Below, in pieces: positions 8,525 to 18,773 of a stretch of 64,000 nucleotides of DNA. The translations under genes were made by a program, and so were the position numbers. How positions within the stretch are numbered: position 1 is the stretch's first letter; the number at the start of each line of letters is the position of its first letter. The stretch comes from Pandoraea sp. PE-S2T-3 (GTDB taxonomy: Bacteria; Pseudomonadota; Gammaproteobacteria; Burkholderiales; Burkholderiaceae): contig NZ_NGUQ01000037.1 of NCBI RefSeq assembly GCF_002179965.1, positions 310,001-374,000 of the forward strand, written 5' to 3'. The notes under the pieces are model-generated. The model did no database searches. It was not told the DNA's origin and saw only the letters and a program-made list of their open reading frames with translations.

Positions 8525-9580
8525 TCACGCAGGCACCACCATCACCCCCGCGCGCAGCCCATTGGCCACGTTGGGGTTGGGGAAGACGATGCGCTCCACA
8601 GGATGCGACACCGTGTAAGTGTTTTCGCCGTCGCGTGCCAGCACAGTACCCGCTGCGTAGGGCGTGAAGTTGGGCGTGTCGGCGGGCACGTCGAGCACGA
8701 ACGCATTGGTCCGGCGCACGATTTCCGCCGCCACGCGAAAGCGCTGCGCCTGCTTGGTTTCGCCGTCGTCGCGCGCGTCCATCTCGCCCCCCGAAAGCCA
8801 GCGTCTCAGCGCGGCATCGATGCCTGCGAAATCCGCTAGACGGTTCTGTCCGAAAGGCTCGACTTTGCCCAGTTCCAACGTGCAACTCTCAGCGCCGAAG
8901 CTTGCGCATGTGAAGTACGAGAACGTGACCGACGGCTGATCGGTCAGCATCACCGCGTCGATATCGGCCGCAGCAAGCGTATCGATCCATGCGTCGGTAT
9001 GCGGCACGTCAACCGTGCTTGGTACGACGGCAAAGCGCGGGAACAGCGAAGCACGGATGGCCGTGTGCATATCCACGTGGCGTCGCGGGCGACGCGTGGC
9101 GGTGCCTTCGTCATCCCCCGCGAAATATTGCGCGACGATCACTTCGAGTTCGCGGGCTCGCTGCACGACGGGCGATTCGGCACGTTTGGCGTGGGCGCCC
9201 TGGAACAGGCGGTTCAGATCGTATTCGAGATAACGCTTACCGGCGCGCACGGCGTCGGGGTTGCCGAGAATGACGAGCACGCGCTCGCGCAGCGCGAGCC
9301 GGCCATCGGCGATGTCGCGCAGAATGCCGTCGACGATTTCGATCGGCGCCGTCTCGTCACCGTGAATTCCGCACGAGAGCACCGCGTCGAAGCGCACGGC
9401 TGCCGCAGCGTGGGCGTCGGCGGGGATGAGTTCGAGCACACCTTCGGCGTGCCGCTTCCAGCGCACGCCGCTGGCATCGATCCCTTCGGTCGGTGTCTCG
9501 CGAGATTCACGCGCGGCGGGGGCGTCGTCGCGAATGTCGCTGAGCCAATGGCGCAGGGCGGAGCGATTGGCGTCGGTCAT
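8525..9580 (-). CDS. astE: Succinylglutamate desuccinylase
   Basis: Zinc-dependent hydrolase that releases succinate from N-succinylglutamate, the last step of the arginine succinyltransferase (AST) pathway. The 351 residues fit the family. The M14-like zinc site is visible as SCGIHGDETAPIEI (HxxE) with a later His in RRHVDMHTAIR; LGNPDAVRAGKRYLEYDLNRLF is a hallmark block, and LELGKVEPFGQN carries the catalytic Glu. The ATG at 9580 (MTDANRS) was chosen over an upstream in-frame start because GAGGA precedes it and the extension is not family-like. It is divergent from astD-astB rather than in one operon with them. Confidence 0.95.
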   Translation of the reverse strand: MTDANRSALRHWLSDIRDDAPAARESRETPTEGIDASGVRWKRHAEGVLELIPADAHAAAAVRFDAVLSCGIHGDETAPIEIVDGILRDIADGRLALRERVLVILGNPDAVRAGKRYLEYDLNRLFQGAHAKRAESPVVQRARELEVIVAQYFAGDDEGTATRRPRRHVDMHTAIRASLFPRFAVVPSTVDVPHTDAWIDTLAAADIDAVMLTDQPSVTFSYFTCASFGAESCTLELGKVEPFGQNRLADFAGIDAALRRWLSGGEMDARDDGETKQAQRFRVAAEIVRRTNAFVLDVPADTPNFTPYAAGTVLARDGENTYTVSHPVERIVFPNPNVANGLRAGVMVVPA

Positions 9581-11362
<1,782 letters not shown>

Positions 11363-11431
11363 TTTTGGCTGGGCGACAATCTTCGCAAATTCGAATTCTC
11401 TTCACGCTTCTTGCCTCTTCAGGACTTGCTC

Positions 11432-12793
11432 ATGACGCGCATTGCCATCGAAGCCAACTTCGACGGATTGGTTGGCCCCACCCATAACTACGCGGGATTG
11501 TCGTTCGGTAACGTGGCGTCGGCGAACAACGCCAACCGGGTCTCGAATCCGCGTGAGGCCGCATTGCAGGGACTGGCCAAGATGAAGGCGCTGGCCGATC
11601 TTGGCTACGCACAGGGTGTGTTGCTGCCGCAGGAGCGTCCGTCGGTGGCGTTGCTGCGCACGTTGGGATTCTCCGGCGATGACCACGCGGTGATTCGCGA
11701 AGTGGCCAGGACCGCGCCGGGGTTGCTGGGTGCGGCCTGTTCCGCGGCCAGTATGTGGACGGCGAACGCGGCCACGGTGAGCCCGTCGGCCGACACGGCG
11801 GATGGGCGTGTGCATTTCACGGCGGCCAATCTGTGCAGCAAATTGCATCGCGCGATCGAGCACGAGACCACCTCGCGCATTCTGCGTGCCGCGTTTCCCG
11901 ATGAGCGTCGCTTCGCGCATCACGACGCATTACCGGGCTGGCCGTCGCTGGGCGACGAGGGGGCGGCCAACCATACGCGGTTGTGCGGGGCTTACGGCGA
12001 GCGTGGCGTCGAGTTCTTCGTCTACGGTCGCGACGATCTCGCCAGCGCCCCCACACCACAGCGATTCCCGGCACGGCAGACGTTGCAGGCGAGTCAGGCC
12101 ATTGCACGTTTGCACGGGCTTGCTGACGATGCGGTGGTGTTCGCCCAGCAACACCCGGACGCGATCGATGCGGGCGTCTTCCATAACGATGTGATTGCCG
12201 TGGGTAACGGCAACGTGCTGTTCTGTCACGAACGGGCCTTCCTCGATCAGGCGGCGGTGTTGTCGACGCTGCGCACGCGGCTTGCCGCGCAGGGCAGTGA
12301 GCTTCACGTCGTGGAAGTGTCGAGCGGCGACGTGTCGATGGACGACACGGTCGGCAGCTACCTGTTCAACAGCCAATTGCTCGCGCGTTCGCCGGAGGCG
12401 GGCGGTGGCATGCGGCTGGTCGTGCCGCAAGAGTGCCGGGAGCGTCCGGCCGTGTGGCGCTATCTCGAATCGCTGGTGGCGAGCGGCGGGCCGATTCGCG
12501 AGTTGCATGTGTTCGATTTGCGCGAAAGCATGCGCAACGGCGGCGGGCCGGCGTGTCTGCGTCTGCGGGTGGTGCTGACGGAAGAAGAGCGCGCGGCGAC
12601 GCATCCGACACTCTGGATCGACGACGCGCGTTACGCGGTGCTGACCGAGTGGGTCAAGCGCCACTACCGTGACCGGCTGGCTGTGGGCGATCTCGCCGAC
12701 CCGGCGCTGCTTGACGAATGCCGTACGGCGCTCGATGAACTCACCGCGCTGCTCGGCGTTGGCAGTCTCTACGCGTTCCAGCGGAACGCTTGA
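11432..12793 (+). CDS. astB: N-succinylarginine dihydrolase
   Basis: Converts N2-succinylarginine to succinylornithine, 2 NH3 and CO2, step two of the AST pathway, using the guanidine-modifying (amidinotransferase) fold. The 453 residues match the family. The N-terminal block [21 protein letters not shown] is diagnostic. Further landmarks are [20 protein letters not shown], the catalytic His region [16 protein letters not shown], and the C-terminal segment [14 protein letters not shown], which carries the active-site Cys. The ATG at 11432 has AGGA at suitable spacing. It follows astD; astA and astC are not present in this window. Confidence 0.96.
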   Translation: MTRIAIEANFDGLVGPTHNYAGLSFGNVASANNANRVSNPREAALQGLAKMKALADLGYAQGVLLPQERPSVALLRTLGFSGDDHAVIREVARTAPGLLGAACSAASMWTANAATVSPSADTADGRVHFTAANLCSKLHRAIEHETTSRILRAAFPDERRFAHHDALPGWPSLGDEGAANHTRLCGAYGERGVEFFVYGRDDLASAPTPQRFPARQTLQASQAIARLHGLADDAVVFAQQHPDAIDAGVFHNDVIAVGNGNVLFCHERAFLDQAAVLSTLRTRLAAQGSELHVVEVSSGDVSMDDTVGSYLFNSQLLARSPEAGGGMRLVVPQECRERPAVWRYLESLVASGGPIRELHVFDLRESMRNGGGPACLRLRVVLTEEERAATHPTLWIDDARYAVLTEWVKRHYRDRLAVGDLADPALLDECRTALDELTALLGVGSLYAFQRNA

Positions 12794-12836
12794 CGTATTT
12801 TTTCGCATTTCTCCCCCAGACCAAGGAGTCGCGTTG

Positions 12837-13403
12837 ATGACCAAAATCGTTGGAGTGTCCGGCAGCCTGCGCAAGGGCTCATACAACACGGCGCTGCTGC
12901 ATGCCGCCAAAGCGGTGGCGCCCGCCGGCGTTACGCTCGACGTCCACACACTGCACGGCATTCCGCTGTACGACGGCGATGTCGAAGCCAGCGAGGGCAT
13001 TCCTGCGGCCGTCACCGCGCTCAAGGACGCCATCGCGCAGGCCGATGGTCTGCTGCTGGTCACGCCGGAATACAACAACGGCATTCCCGGGGTGTTCAAG
13101 AATGGCATCGACTGGCTATCGCGGCCGCCTGCCGATAGCGCACGGGTGTTCGGCAACAAGCCGGTGGCACTGATGGGCGCATCCCCCGGCGGCTTTGGCA
13201 CGATCCTGAGTCAGAACGCCTGGTTGCCGGTACTGCGCACCCTGCAAACCACGCCATGGTGGCAAGGGCGATTGCTGGTCTCGCACGCGAACAAGGTGGT
13301 GGATGCCGACGGCAATTTGCAGGACGACGCGGTGCGCAAACAGTTGAGTGACTTCCTCGCGGGCTTCGTCGCCTTCGTGGATGGGGTGAAGTCCGGCAAA
13401 TAA
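12837..13403 (+). CDS. NADPH-dependent FMN reductase family oxidoreductase
   Basis: A 188-residue flavodoxin-fold reductase. The FMN phosphate-binding loop is GSLRKGSYN near residues 9-17, and the family signature TPEYNNGIPGVFKNGIDWLSR (residues ~80-100, shown in part as TPEYNNGIPG) is intact. GASPGGFGTILSQ is the second flavin-contact block. Relatives include ChrR-type quinone/chromate reductases and azoreductase-like enzymes that transfer two electrons from NAD(P)H; the physiological substrate cannot be read from sequence. A clear AAGGAG lies before the ATG. It starts 43 bp after astB, so it may be read through from the ast operon, though a functional link is doubtful. Confidence 0.88.
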   Translation: MTKIVGVSGSLRKGSYNTALLHAAKAVAPAGVTLDVHTLHGIPLYDGDVEASEGIPAAVTALKDAIAQADGLLLVTPEYNNGIPGVFKNGIDWLSRPPADSARVFGNKPVALMGASPGGFGTILSQNAWLPVLRTLQTTPWWQGRLLVSHANKVVDADGNLQDDAVRKQLSDFLAGFVAFVDGVKSGK

Positions 13404-13425
13404 CGCGGACGAGGGGTGCGGCGGA

Positions 13426-13471
13426 TAGTTACATTGAATCAGAGAATTAAGTCGATGATTTAATGTAACTA
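13426..13471. repeat. AT-rich 46-bp palindrome
   Basis: Sixteen-base arms pair with one mismatch (a G/T position), around a 14-base loop. The left arm begins TAGTTACATT and the right arm ends AATGTAACTA. It is markedly AT-rich in GC-rich surroundings and begins 22 bp after the FMN reductase stop. There is no T-tract, so it may be a protein-binding operator, a terminator, or the remnant of an element. Confidence 0.6.
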
Positions 13472-13623
13472 CTTCAAGGGAAGACGGGCCTGAACCTTCC
13501 TAAATCGGAAGTGACGAACCGATAAGCGAGACGTTTCGCGCATTGGCCAGCGATGCACTATGCTGGATGCAACGTGTCGGCCGACACGTCAATCGCGTCA
13601 TTTCGCCAACCAGGGGTGCCGCC

Positions 13624-13926
13624 ATGCCAATCAATTTTCCGGAATACGGCCCCGTGTTCAATTACGAAGATCTGACGATCGAGTTCGCCGTACGGGTGAA
13701 CGGGCGACAGATCGATTGCGCGGTGTCGGCTGAGGCCCTCGAAGACCACTTCGGTGCCTACTCGGCACGGGCCGACGACCTGTTGCATGCATTCGAACAC
13801 GGGCGAACGGATATCGAAGCGCTGGCCCGGCGCTATCTTTCGATGGGCCTCGTCGGCCCGGTGCTGCTGCGCAGCGGCCACTTTCGCTGGGTGAGGGAAG
13901 CCAAGCGGCAAGAGGCTCGCCGCTAG
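13624..13926 (+). CDS. DUF1488-family small protein
   Basis: A 100-residue acidic protein with the DUF1488 pattern: a beta-rich N-terminus (FNYEDLTIEFAVRVNGRQIDCAVS) followed by EALEDHFGA and a helical C-terminal half. Members are widespread in Burkholderiales and have no established function. The ATG at 13624 follows AGGGG; upstream in-frame starts add a basic segment not seen in this family. It is monocistronic by position: the AT-rich palindrome lies before it and a hairpin after it. Confidence 0.75.
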   Translation: MPINFPEYGPVFNYEDLTIEFAVRVNGRQIDCAVSAEALEDHFGAYSARADDLLHAFEHGRTDIEALARRYLSMGLVGPVLLRSGHFRWVREAKRQEARR

Positions 13927-13995
13927 GGCGAACGGCTGCCCACGCCATCGCGCTCACCTCGGCGCACCGGTGGCGGGTTCGGCAGCCGCGCCCGG

Positions 13996-14031
13996 CAAGG
14001 TCACTCACGGCAATGCCGGCCAGTGACCTTG
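13996..14031 (+). terminator. Stem-loop downstream of the DUF1488 gene
   Basis: Perfect 10-bp arms (CAAGGTCACT / AGTGACCTTG) enclose a small inner hairpin (CGGC-AAT-GCCG). It starts 69 bp after the DUF1488 stop. There is no T-run after it, so termination is plausible but not certain. Confidence 0.5.
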
Positions 14032-14087
14032 ATCCCGGTCAAATTCGGATTTGTATAGGCGTACGACTCAATAGGCTTGCTTTCGGG

Positions 14088-14102
14088 TTCGGCGTACACT
14101 GG
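14088..14102 (+). promoter_or_regulatory. Putative promoter element of first small membrane gene
   Basis: The string TTCGGCGTACACTGG, with TACACT as a possible -10, lies 60 bp before the first small membrane protein gene. A near copy with a 2-base insertion precedes the second paralogue at 14524-14541, suggesting the promoter was duplicated with the gene. Confidence 0.4.
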
Positions 14103-14161
14103 TGTTGCCGCTAAAAGCGTTACATCCGCGGTGCCATCGCCGATCACCCTAAGGAGTCGCC

Positions 14162-14368
14162 ATGGGTTCCGAATTCCGCGTCGTTATTGCCTCTATCGCC
14201 GCCTTCATGACGCTCGGTGGCGCATTCGCCACCATCCACGGTCTGCTCTACGACCGCTCGCACGTGATGCACGGCGGCGTTGTGACCGTCCTGTTCGGTA
14301 TCCTTTTCATCGTCGTCATGCTCACGCCGTGGCCGCGCGACGAGGAACGCGAGAAGCAAGGGCAGTAG
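14162..14368 (+). CDS. Small two-helix membrane protein, paralogue 1
   Basis: A 68-residue protein with two predicted transmembrane helices: about residues 5-28 (RVVIASIAAFMTLGGAFATI) and 38-57 (GGVVTVLFGILFIVVMLTPW), ending in a charged, Glu/Arg-rich cytoplasmic tail. The start is firm (AAGGAG at 7-nt spacing). It shares roughly half its residues by eye with the protein encoded at 14671-14874, including the block FATIHGLL. No named family is recognised. Confidence 0.75.
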   Translation: MGSEFRVVIASIAAFMTLGGAFATIHGLLYDRSHVMHGGVVTVLFGILFIVVMLTPWPRDEEREKQGQ

Positions 14369-14670
14369 CGCCTGTTCTGGGCTCGGTTCCTCACCCCCTG
14401 ACAACTGCCGTGCAAGCCCAGATTCCTGCGGCTGCACTGCCGTCCTAGCGCTTAGCGCTTCGCCAACGGCAGTTGACATTCCAATCATTGGATGTCCCTT
14501 TCAGGGCGGTTAACTATTTGGCGTTCGGCGTCCTACACTGGAAACGAGGGACGCCGTCGAAGCCCTCCGACGCTACCCACTCCCCGGAAACGGTTTATCG
14601 CCCCCGGGGCGGCACGATCGCCGGAACCTCTTCGCTTCGCAACGGGCGTGGACTCGCTGTGAGGTGACGT
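14369..14670. other. Spacer between paralogous genes, with inverted repeats
   Basis: This 302-bp gap has no convincing gene. It holds a 10-bp perfect inverted repeat (CAACTGCCGT at 14402-14411, ACGGCAGTTG at 14466-14475). Just after it is a dyad around CCAATCATTGG (14475-14496) that overlaps a TTGACA -35-like hexamer, and then the copied promoter-like string at 14524-14541. These may be operator sites for the second paralogue. Confidence 0.45.
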
Positions 14671-14874
14671 ATGTGCTCCGATACCCGCGTCGTCATTGCC
14701 GCTATCTCAGCGTTCGTGATGCTTGGCGGTATGTTCGCCACGATCCACGGTCTGCTCTTCGATCTCCCCAACATCGCCCACTACGGCGTTGCTTCGGTCA
14801 TCGTCGGCGCGACCCTGATGGCCACCATGCTCATCCCTTGGGGCGCCCGCGACGAACAACCTGAATCGCGCTGA
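14671..14874 (+). CDS. Small two-helix membrane protein, paralogue 2
   Basis: A 67-residue membrane protein and tandem paralogue of the one at 14162-14368. Both share an RVVIA start, LGG, FATIHGLL, and a PW-plus-charged tail at the end of helix 2. It has its own GAGGTG ribosome binding site and its own promoter-like region. Its last 44 nt overlap, antiparallel, the 3' end of the minus-strand methyltransferase gene. Function unknown; duplication with divergence suggests two differently regulated copies. Confidence 0.72.
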   Translation: MCSDTRVVIAAISAFVMLGGMFATIHGLLFDLPNIAHYGVASVIVGATLMATMLIPWGARDEQPESR

Positions 14875-15682
14875 TATCGCGCTGATCGATCACCGCCTCA
14901 GGTGAGAAGCCGCCACCCGCTCGGGACGCGGCACGAGCGTGGTATTCGCCCAGACGTGCCCGCAGGCACATGAACGCCGGCGATTCCGACAGTTCGTCAA
15001 ACAATCGCTTATCGACCGCCGCCATTTCCGGCTGCGGCAGCGGCTCGACCATGCGCTCGATTCGCCAGCCCGCGTCGGCGGCTGCATTGAGAATGCCCGC
15101 CAGCGGGCGGCGATATGACTCGACGTACGGCTTCGGCTCGCCAAAACCACTCCAGTACATGCCGAACTTTGTGATGTCGAAGTACGTCCGGTTGCGGCGC
15201 GTCCGCTCGTCGATCCAGTCGCGCATGGGATGCCCCATCGACCAGACCAGCGTCGCACCCGGCCGGGCAACGCGAGCAAACTCACGGAACGTCGGCGCCA
15301 GATCTTCCACATAATCCAGTGCCAGCGCGCTGACAATGGCATCGAAACGGCTATCGGCAATGCCGGTGAACGGTGTACCCAGATCCTGCACCTCGAACGT
15401 GGCTGGCAACCCGGCACAACGCTCGCGCGCCAGTTCGATCATTTCCGGCGTGACGTCGAAACCATGCACGGTCGCGCCTTGCTCGGCCAGCCACGCACTG
15501 TTGATGCCGGGGCCACACCCCGCGTCAAGTACCTGCAAACCGGTAACGGGGCCGAGCAATGCGCGCGTGGCAGGGCGCTCGTACAAGGCGTTGTGCGGCT
15601 TGGCGACGGCGGTTTCCGAGTAACGCTTGGCGAAGCTGGCGTAGGAGGTACGTCCCATGGACGCTTGATCGTCAGACGACAT
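14831..15682 (-). CDS. Class I SAM-dependent methyltransferase (UbiE/type 11-like)
   Basis: A 283-residue methyltransferase. The SAM-binding motif I is VLDAGCGPGINSAWLAEQG near residues 47-65, the acidic ribose-binding end of strand 2 is VHGFDVTPEMIELA, and motif IV is FDAIVSALALDYVEDL. The C-terminal half (MYWSGFGEPKPYVESYRRP) resembles small-molecule methyltransferases of the type 11 group; the substrate is unknown. The ATG at 15682 (MSSDDQ) has GGAG upstream; MGRTSY at 15658 is an alternative. It is divergent from the flavoprotein gene. Confidence 0.82.
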   Translation of the reverse strand: MSSDDQASMGRTSYASFAKRYSETAVAKPHNALYERPATRALLGPVTGLQVLDAGCGPGINSAWLAEQGATVHGFDVTPEMIELARERCAGLPATFEVQDLGTPFTGIADSRFDAIVSALALDYVEDLAPTFREFARVARPGATLVWSMGHPMRDWIDERTRRNRTYFDITKFGMYWSGFGEPKPYVESYRRPLAGILNAAADAGWRIERMVEPLPQPEMAAVDKRLFDELSESPAFMCLRARLGEYHARAASRAGGGFSPEAVIDQRDISAIQVVRRGRPKG

Positions 15683-16000
15683 GTGGGGGCTCCGATGACT
15701 GCAATGACATCCCGCAACGGTAAACGGCGGGCTGGGAAAGGCTGATAACGGCGGATATCGATGAGTAACGACGGATAGCGACCGGTAGCGCGGGGTGGAA
15801 CAACGGCGGGGGAGCGATTGTAACGCGATGCGCGTCGCCCGGTGAAGCCGGTCGCCCACGGGCTGATCGCGGGTTGGTCGCGGGTTGATCGACTTCGCAG
15901 CACACGCCGGCGGCCTTCAGCACAGTGGTTCGATATGGGACAATGCCGACCTTCGCCGCACTTCGCGTTCCACTTTCCTTCGCCAACCGACCGATTCCGC
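15683..16000. other. Divergent intergenic region with 11-bp tandem repeats
   Basis: No gene is evident in these 318 bp between a minus-strand methyltransferase and a plus-strand flavoprotein. At 15860-15892 an 11-bp unit (GGGTTGATCGC-like) occurs three times in tandem with one or two changes per copy. It could be a binding array or simple slippage. Confidence 0.4.
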
Positions 16001-17368
16001 ATGACTGTACCTGCCGACCCGACGACATTCCCCGCTGCTTTGCCTGCCTCCGGCGCGCAGTTTGCCGACGCAGTCGACGTTGCCGTGATCGGCGCAGGTC
16101 CGGCGGGTCTGATGGCGGCGGAGGTGTTGTCGGCGGCTGGCTTTCGCGTCGACGTGTATGACGCCATGCCCTCGGTAGGCCGCAAGTTTCTGATGGCGGG
16201 CAAAGGTGGCATGAACCTCACGCATGGCGAGCCCGCCGAGCCGTTTGTGGCTCGTTATGGCGCTCGCGCCGACGCGGTCGGCAGTTGGTTGCGACGCTTC
16301 GGCGCCGACGATGTGCGCACGTGGGCACACCGCTTGGGCATCGATACGTTTGTCGGCACGTCTGGCCGCGTGTTTCCGGTGGATATGAAGGCCGCGCCGT
16401 TGTTGCGCGCGTGGCTGGCACGGTTGCGGGCCGCAGGCGTGCGGTTGCACGTACGGCATCGCTGGCTGGGGTGGCAGACCGACAACGGAGTCGACAACAC
16501 GCTCGACGCTGCTGCGACGGCCTTGCAACATCTGCGTTTCGCCACGCCCGATGGCGAGCGTCATGTCAGCGCCAACGCCGTTGTGCTGGCACTCGGCGGG
16601 GCGAGTTGGCCGCAACTGGGTTCCGATGCCGCTTGGGTGCCGTGGCTGCGCGATCGCCACGTCGACGTGGCCCCGTTACTGCCGGCCAATACCGGTTTCG
16701 AAGCGGACTGGACGCCGCACCTGCGCAGCAAATTTGCGGGGGAACCGGTCAAGTCGGTGACGATGACGCTGCCGGACGGCACCACTCGCCAAGGGGAGTT
16801 TGTGATCTCGGAACACGGCGTGGAAGGCAGTCTGGTCTACGCGTTGTCCGCTCCGATTCGCGATGCCATCCTCACGAACGACGGCACTGACGGGACGCAT
16901 GGCACGCAGGTCTTTCTCGACCTGCTGCCCGACTGGACGGCACAACGCGTTGCCGACGAAGTGGCGCACCCGCGCGGCTCGCGCTCGATGGCGAGTCATC
17001 TGCAAAGCCGGCTGGGCATTGCGGGGGTGAAAGCGGGATTGTTGCGCGAGTGCCTGCCGCGCGAGACGTTCAACGATCCGGCGGCGCTCGCCGCCGGTAT
17101 CAAACGATTACCCCTGACGCTGCTGCGCCCGCGGCCGATTGCGGAAGTGATCAGCAGCGCAGGCGGTGTCCGCCTCGAAGGGCTGGACGATCACCTGATG
17201 GTGCGTGCGTTGCCGGGGGTGTTCTGCGCGGGGGAAATGCTCGACTGGGAAGCCCCCACGGGGGGCTATCTCCTCACGGCTTGCTTTGCCAGCGCCTGCG
17301 TGGCGGGCGACGGGGCTGCCGCCTATTTAAAGGCTCTCAAGTCGCTGAAGACATCCCCAACGCCCTGA
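16001..17368 (+). CDS. BaiN/HI0933-like FAD-dependent flavoprotein (TIGR03862 type)
   Basis: A 455-residue flavoprotein. The Rossmann FAD motif is VAVIGAGPAGLMAAEVL near residues 25-42, followed by the family-specific VGRKFLMAGKGGMNLTHGE and SGRVFPVDMKA. The C-terminal GxFCAGEMLDWEAPTGGYLLTACFASA closes the FAD site and typifies the YhiN/HI0933 group, named from the TIGR03862 subset that carries this WEAPTGGYLL ending. Members are poorly characterised oxidoreductases; BaiN relatives act on steroid double bonds, which need not apply here. The ATG at 16001 lacks a clear RBS; another in-frame ATG at 15934 would extend the protein by ~22 residues. Confidence 0.85.
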   Translation: MTVPADPTTFPAALPASGAQFADAVDVAVIGAGPAGLMAAEVLSAAGFRVDVYDAMPSVGRKFLMAGKGGMNLTHGEPAEPFVARYGARADAVGSWLRRFGADDVRTWAHRLGIDTFVGTSGRVFPVDMKAAPLLRAWLARLRAAGVRLHVRHRWLGWQTDNGVDNTLDAAATALQHLRFATPDGERHVSANAVVLALGGASWPQLGSDAAWVPWLRDRHVDVAPLLPANTGFEADWTPHLRSKFAGEPVKSVTMTLPDGTTRQGEFVISEHGVEGSLVYALSAPIRDAILTNDGTDGTHGTQVFLDLLPDWTAQRVADEVAHPRGSRSMASHLQSRLGIAGVKAGLLRECLPRETFNDPAALAAGIKRLPLTLLRPRPIAEVISSAGGVRLEGLDDHLMVRALPGVFCAGEMLDWEAPTGGYLLTACFASACVAGDGAAAYLKALKSLKTSPTP

Positions 17369-17432
17369 TCGTCACGCCCACGCGTTGATGGCATGCCCGA
17401 TCTCGCAGGAGCGGGCAGCATCACACTCACAC

Positions 17433-18599
17433 TCAGGCCGGACGCACGCCCAGACGCCACAGCGACGTCACTTCGACGCGGCGCGCGGCGTGCAGCGGAT
17501 CGTTGGCGTCGGCCGTCTTCGGGTGCTTCGGGCGAATATCGTGACGGGCCAGCACGACCAGACCGGCGCCGTGAATCCACGACAGCAAGGTCTCGCGGGT
17601 GCGCAGCCCCAGATGTTCTGCCAGATCGGACAACACCAGCCAGCCTTCACCGCCGGGGCTCAGATGGGCGGCGAGCCCGTTCAGGAAGCCCTTGAGCATC
17701 TGGCTGTCCGGGTCATAGACCGCATGCTCGATCGGTGCATTGGCCTTGGCGGGCAGCCACGGCGGGTTGCAGACGACCAACGGCGCGCGGCCTTCCGGGA
17801 ACAGATCCACGTCGGCGATTTTCACCGAACGCTCCAGCCCCAGACGCGCAATATTTTCGCGCGCGCAACCCAGTGCACGCGGATCGCGATCGGTGCCGAT
17901 CACTTGCTGCACGCCACGGCGTGCCAGCAACGCGGCGATCACGCCGGTACCGGTGCCGATGTCGAACGCGAGCGTCGTGTTCGGCAGCGGTGCCTGTTCG
18001 ATCAACTGAAGGTATTCACCACGCACCGGCGAGAACACGCCGTACCACGGGTGAATCGTGTTGCCCAGCGCAGGGATGGCTACGCCTTTCTTGCGCCACT
18101 CATGGGCACCGATCAGGCCGAGCACCTCGCGCAGCGACGCCACGGACGGTTGTTCGTCGGGCGCGCCCCAGGCTTCGGCACACGCTTCGCGCACATCGGG
18201 CGCGCGGCGCAACGGAATGCCGTAGTCGGCGTCGAGGGGAATCAGCACCATGCCGAGAATGCGGGCGCGCTGAGCCTGTGCCATGCGGTGCTTGTGGAAC
18301 GCGTCGGCCGGGCTGGCAACGACGGGTGCGGCGTCCTTGGCAGACGGCTTGCGGCGTGGGCGATGTGCCGGGCGGTCGACACGGCGCGCCATGGCTTGCA
18401 TCAACTGACGCGCGTTCTGGTAATCGCCGCGATACAGCAGGGCCGTACCGCCGCAGGCCAAGTGGTAGGCATCGTCGGCATTGACGGTGTCGTCGACGAC
18501 TTCGACGCGGCGCGGCGGCATCACGCCGGCTTCGGAGCGCCAGCGGGCGGTGACGGGGCGACCGTCTTCGGTCCAGGCGAGCGTCGGGGTAGTGTTCAT
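17433..18599 (-). CDS. SAM-dependent methyltransferase with NPPW motif
   Basis: A 388-residue protein. The C-terminal half is a class I methyltransferase: motif I FDIGTGTGVIAALLARRG near residue 200, IGTDRDPRAL, and the VCNPPWLP motif near 270 that marks N-methyltransferases acting on glutamine or adenine amino groups (PrmC/HemK, RlmF/G-like). The N-terminal ~150 residues carry a basic linker (RPAHRPRRKPSAK) and no recognised domain. This could be a ribosomal or rRNA modification enzyme, but the target is not determinable. The ATG at 18599 (MNTTPTLAW) is the likely start. Confidence 0.8.
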   Translation of the reverse strand: MNTTPTLAWTEDGRPVTARWRSEAGVMPPRRVEVVDDTVNADDAYHLACGGTALLYRGDYQNARQLMQAMARRVDRPAHRPRRKPSAKDAAPVVASPADAFHKHRMAQAQRARILGMVLIPLDADYGIPLRRAPDVREACAEAWGAPDEQPSVASLREVLGLIGAHEWRKKGVAIPALGNTIHPWYGVFSPVRGEYLQLIEQAPLPNTTLAFDIGTGTGVIAALLARRGVQQVIGTDRDPRALGCARENIARLGLERSVKIADVDLFPEGRAPLVVCNPPWLPAKANAPIEHAVYDPDSQMLKGFLNGLAAHLSPGGEGWLVLSDLAEHLGLRTRETLLSWIHGAGLVVLARHDIRPKHPKTADANDPLHAARRVEVTSLWRLGVRPA

Positions 18600-18773
18600 G
18601 CGTAGTCTTCTGAAAAGCGTGGCGGCGCGTGGCGGGGGTGCGGCGGGGGTGTCACAGGGCGCTGTGGAACATCGCACGAGCGCCTTCTGAGGCCACGCAG
18701 GTACGCGCCGGAAGTGCGCATTATGCCTGCGTTGGCGATTCGCCGGTCAAAGCGACGCGCCAGCATGCCCCGC

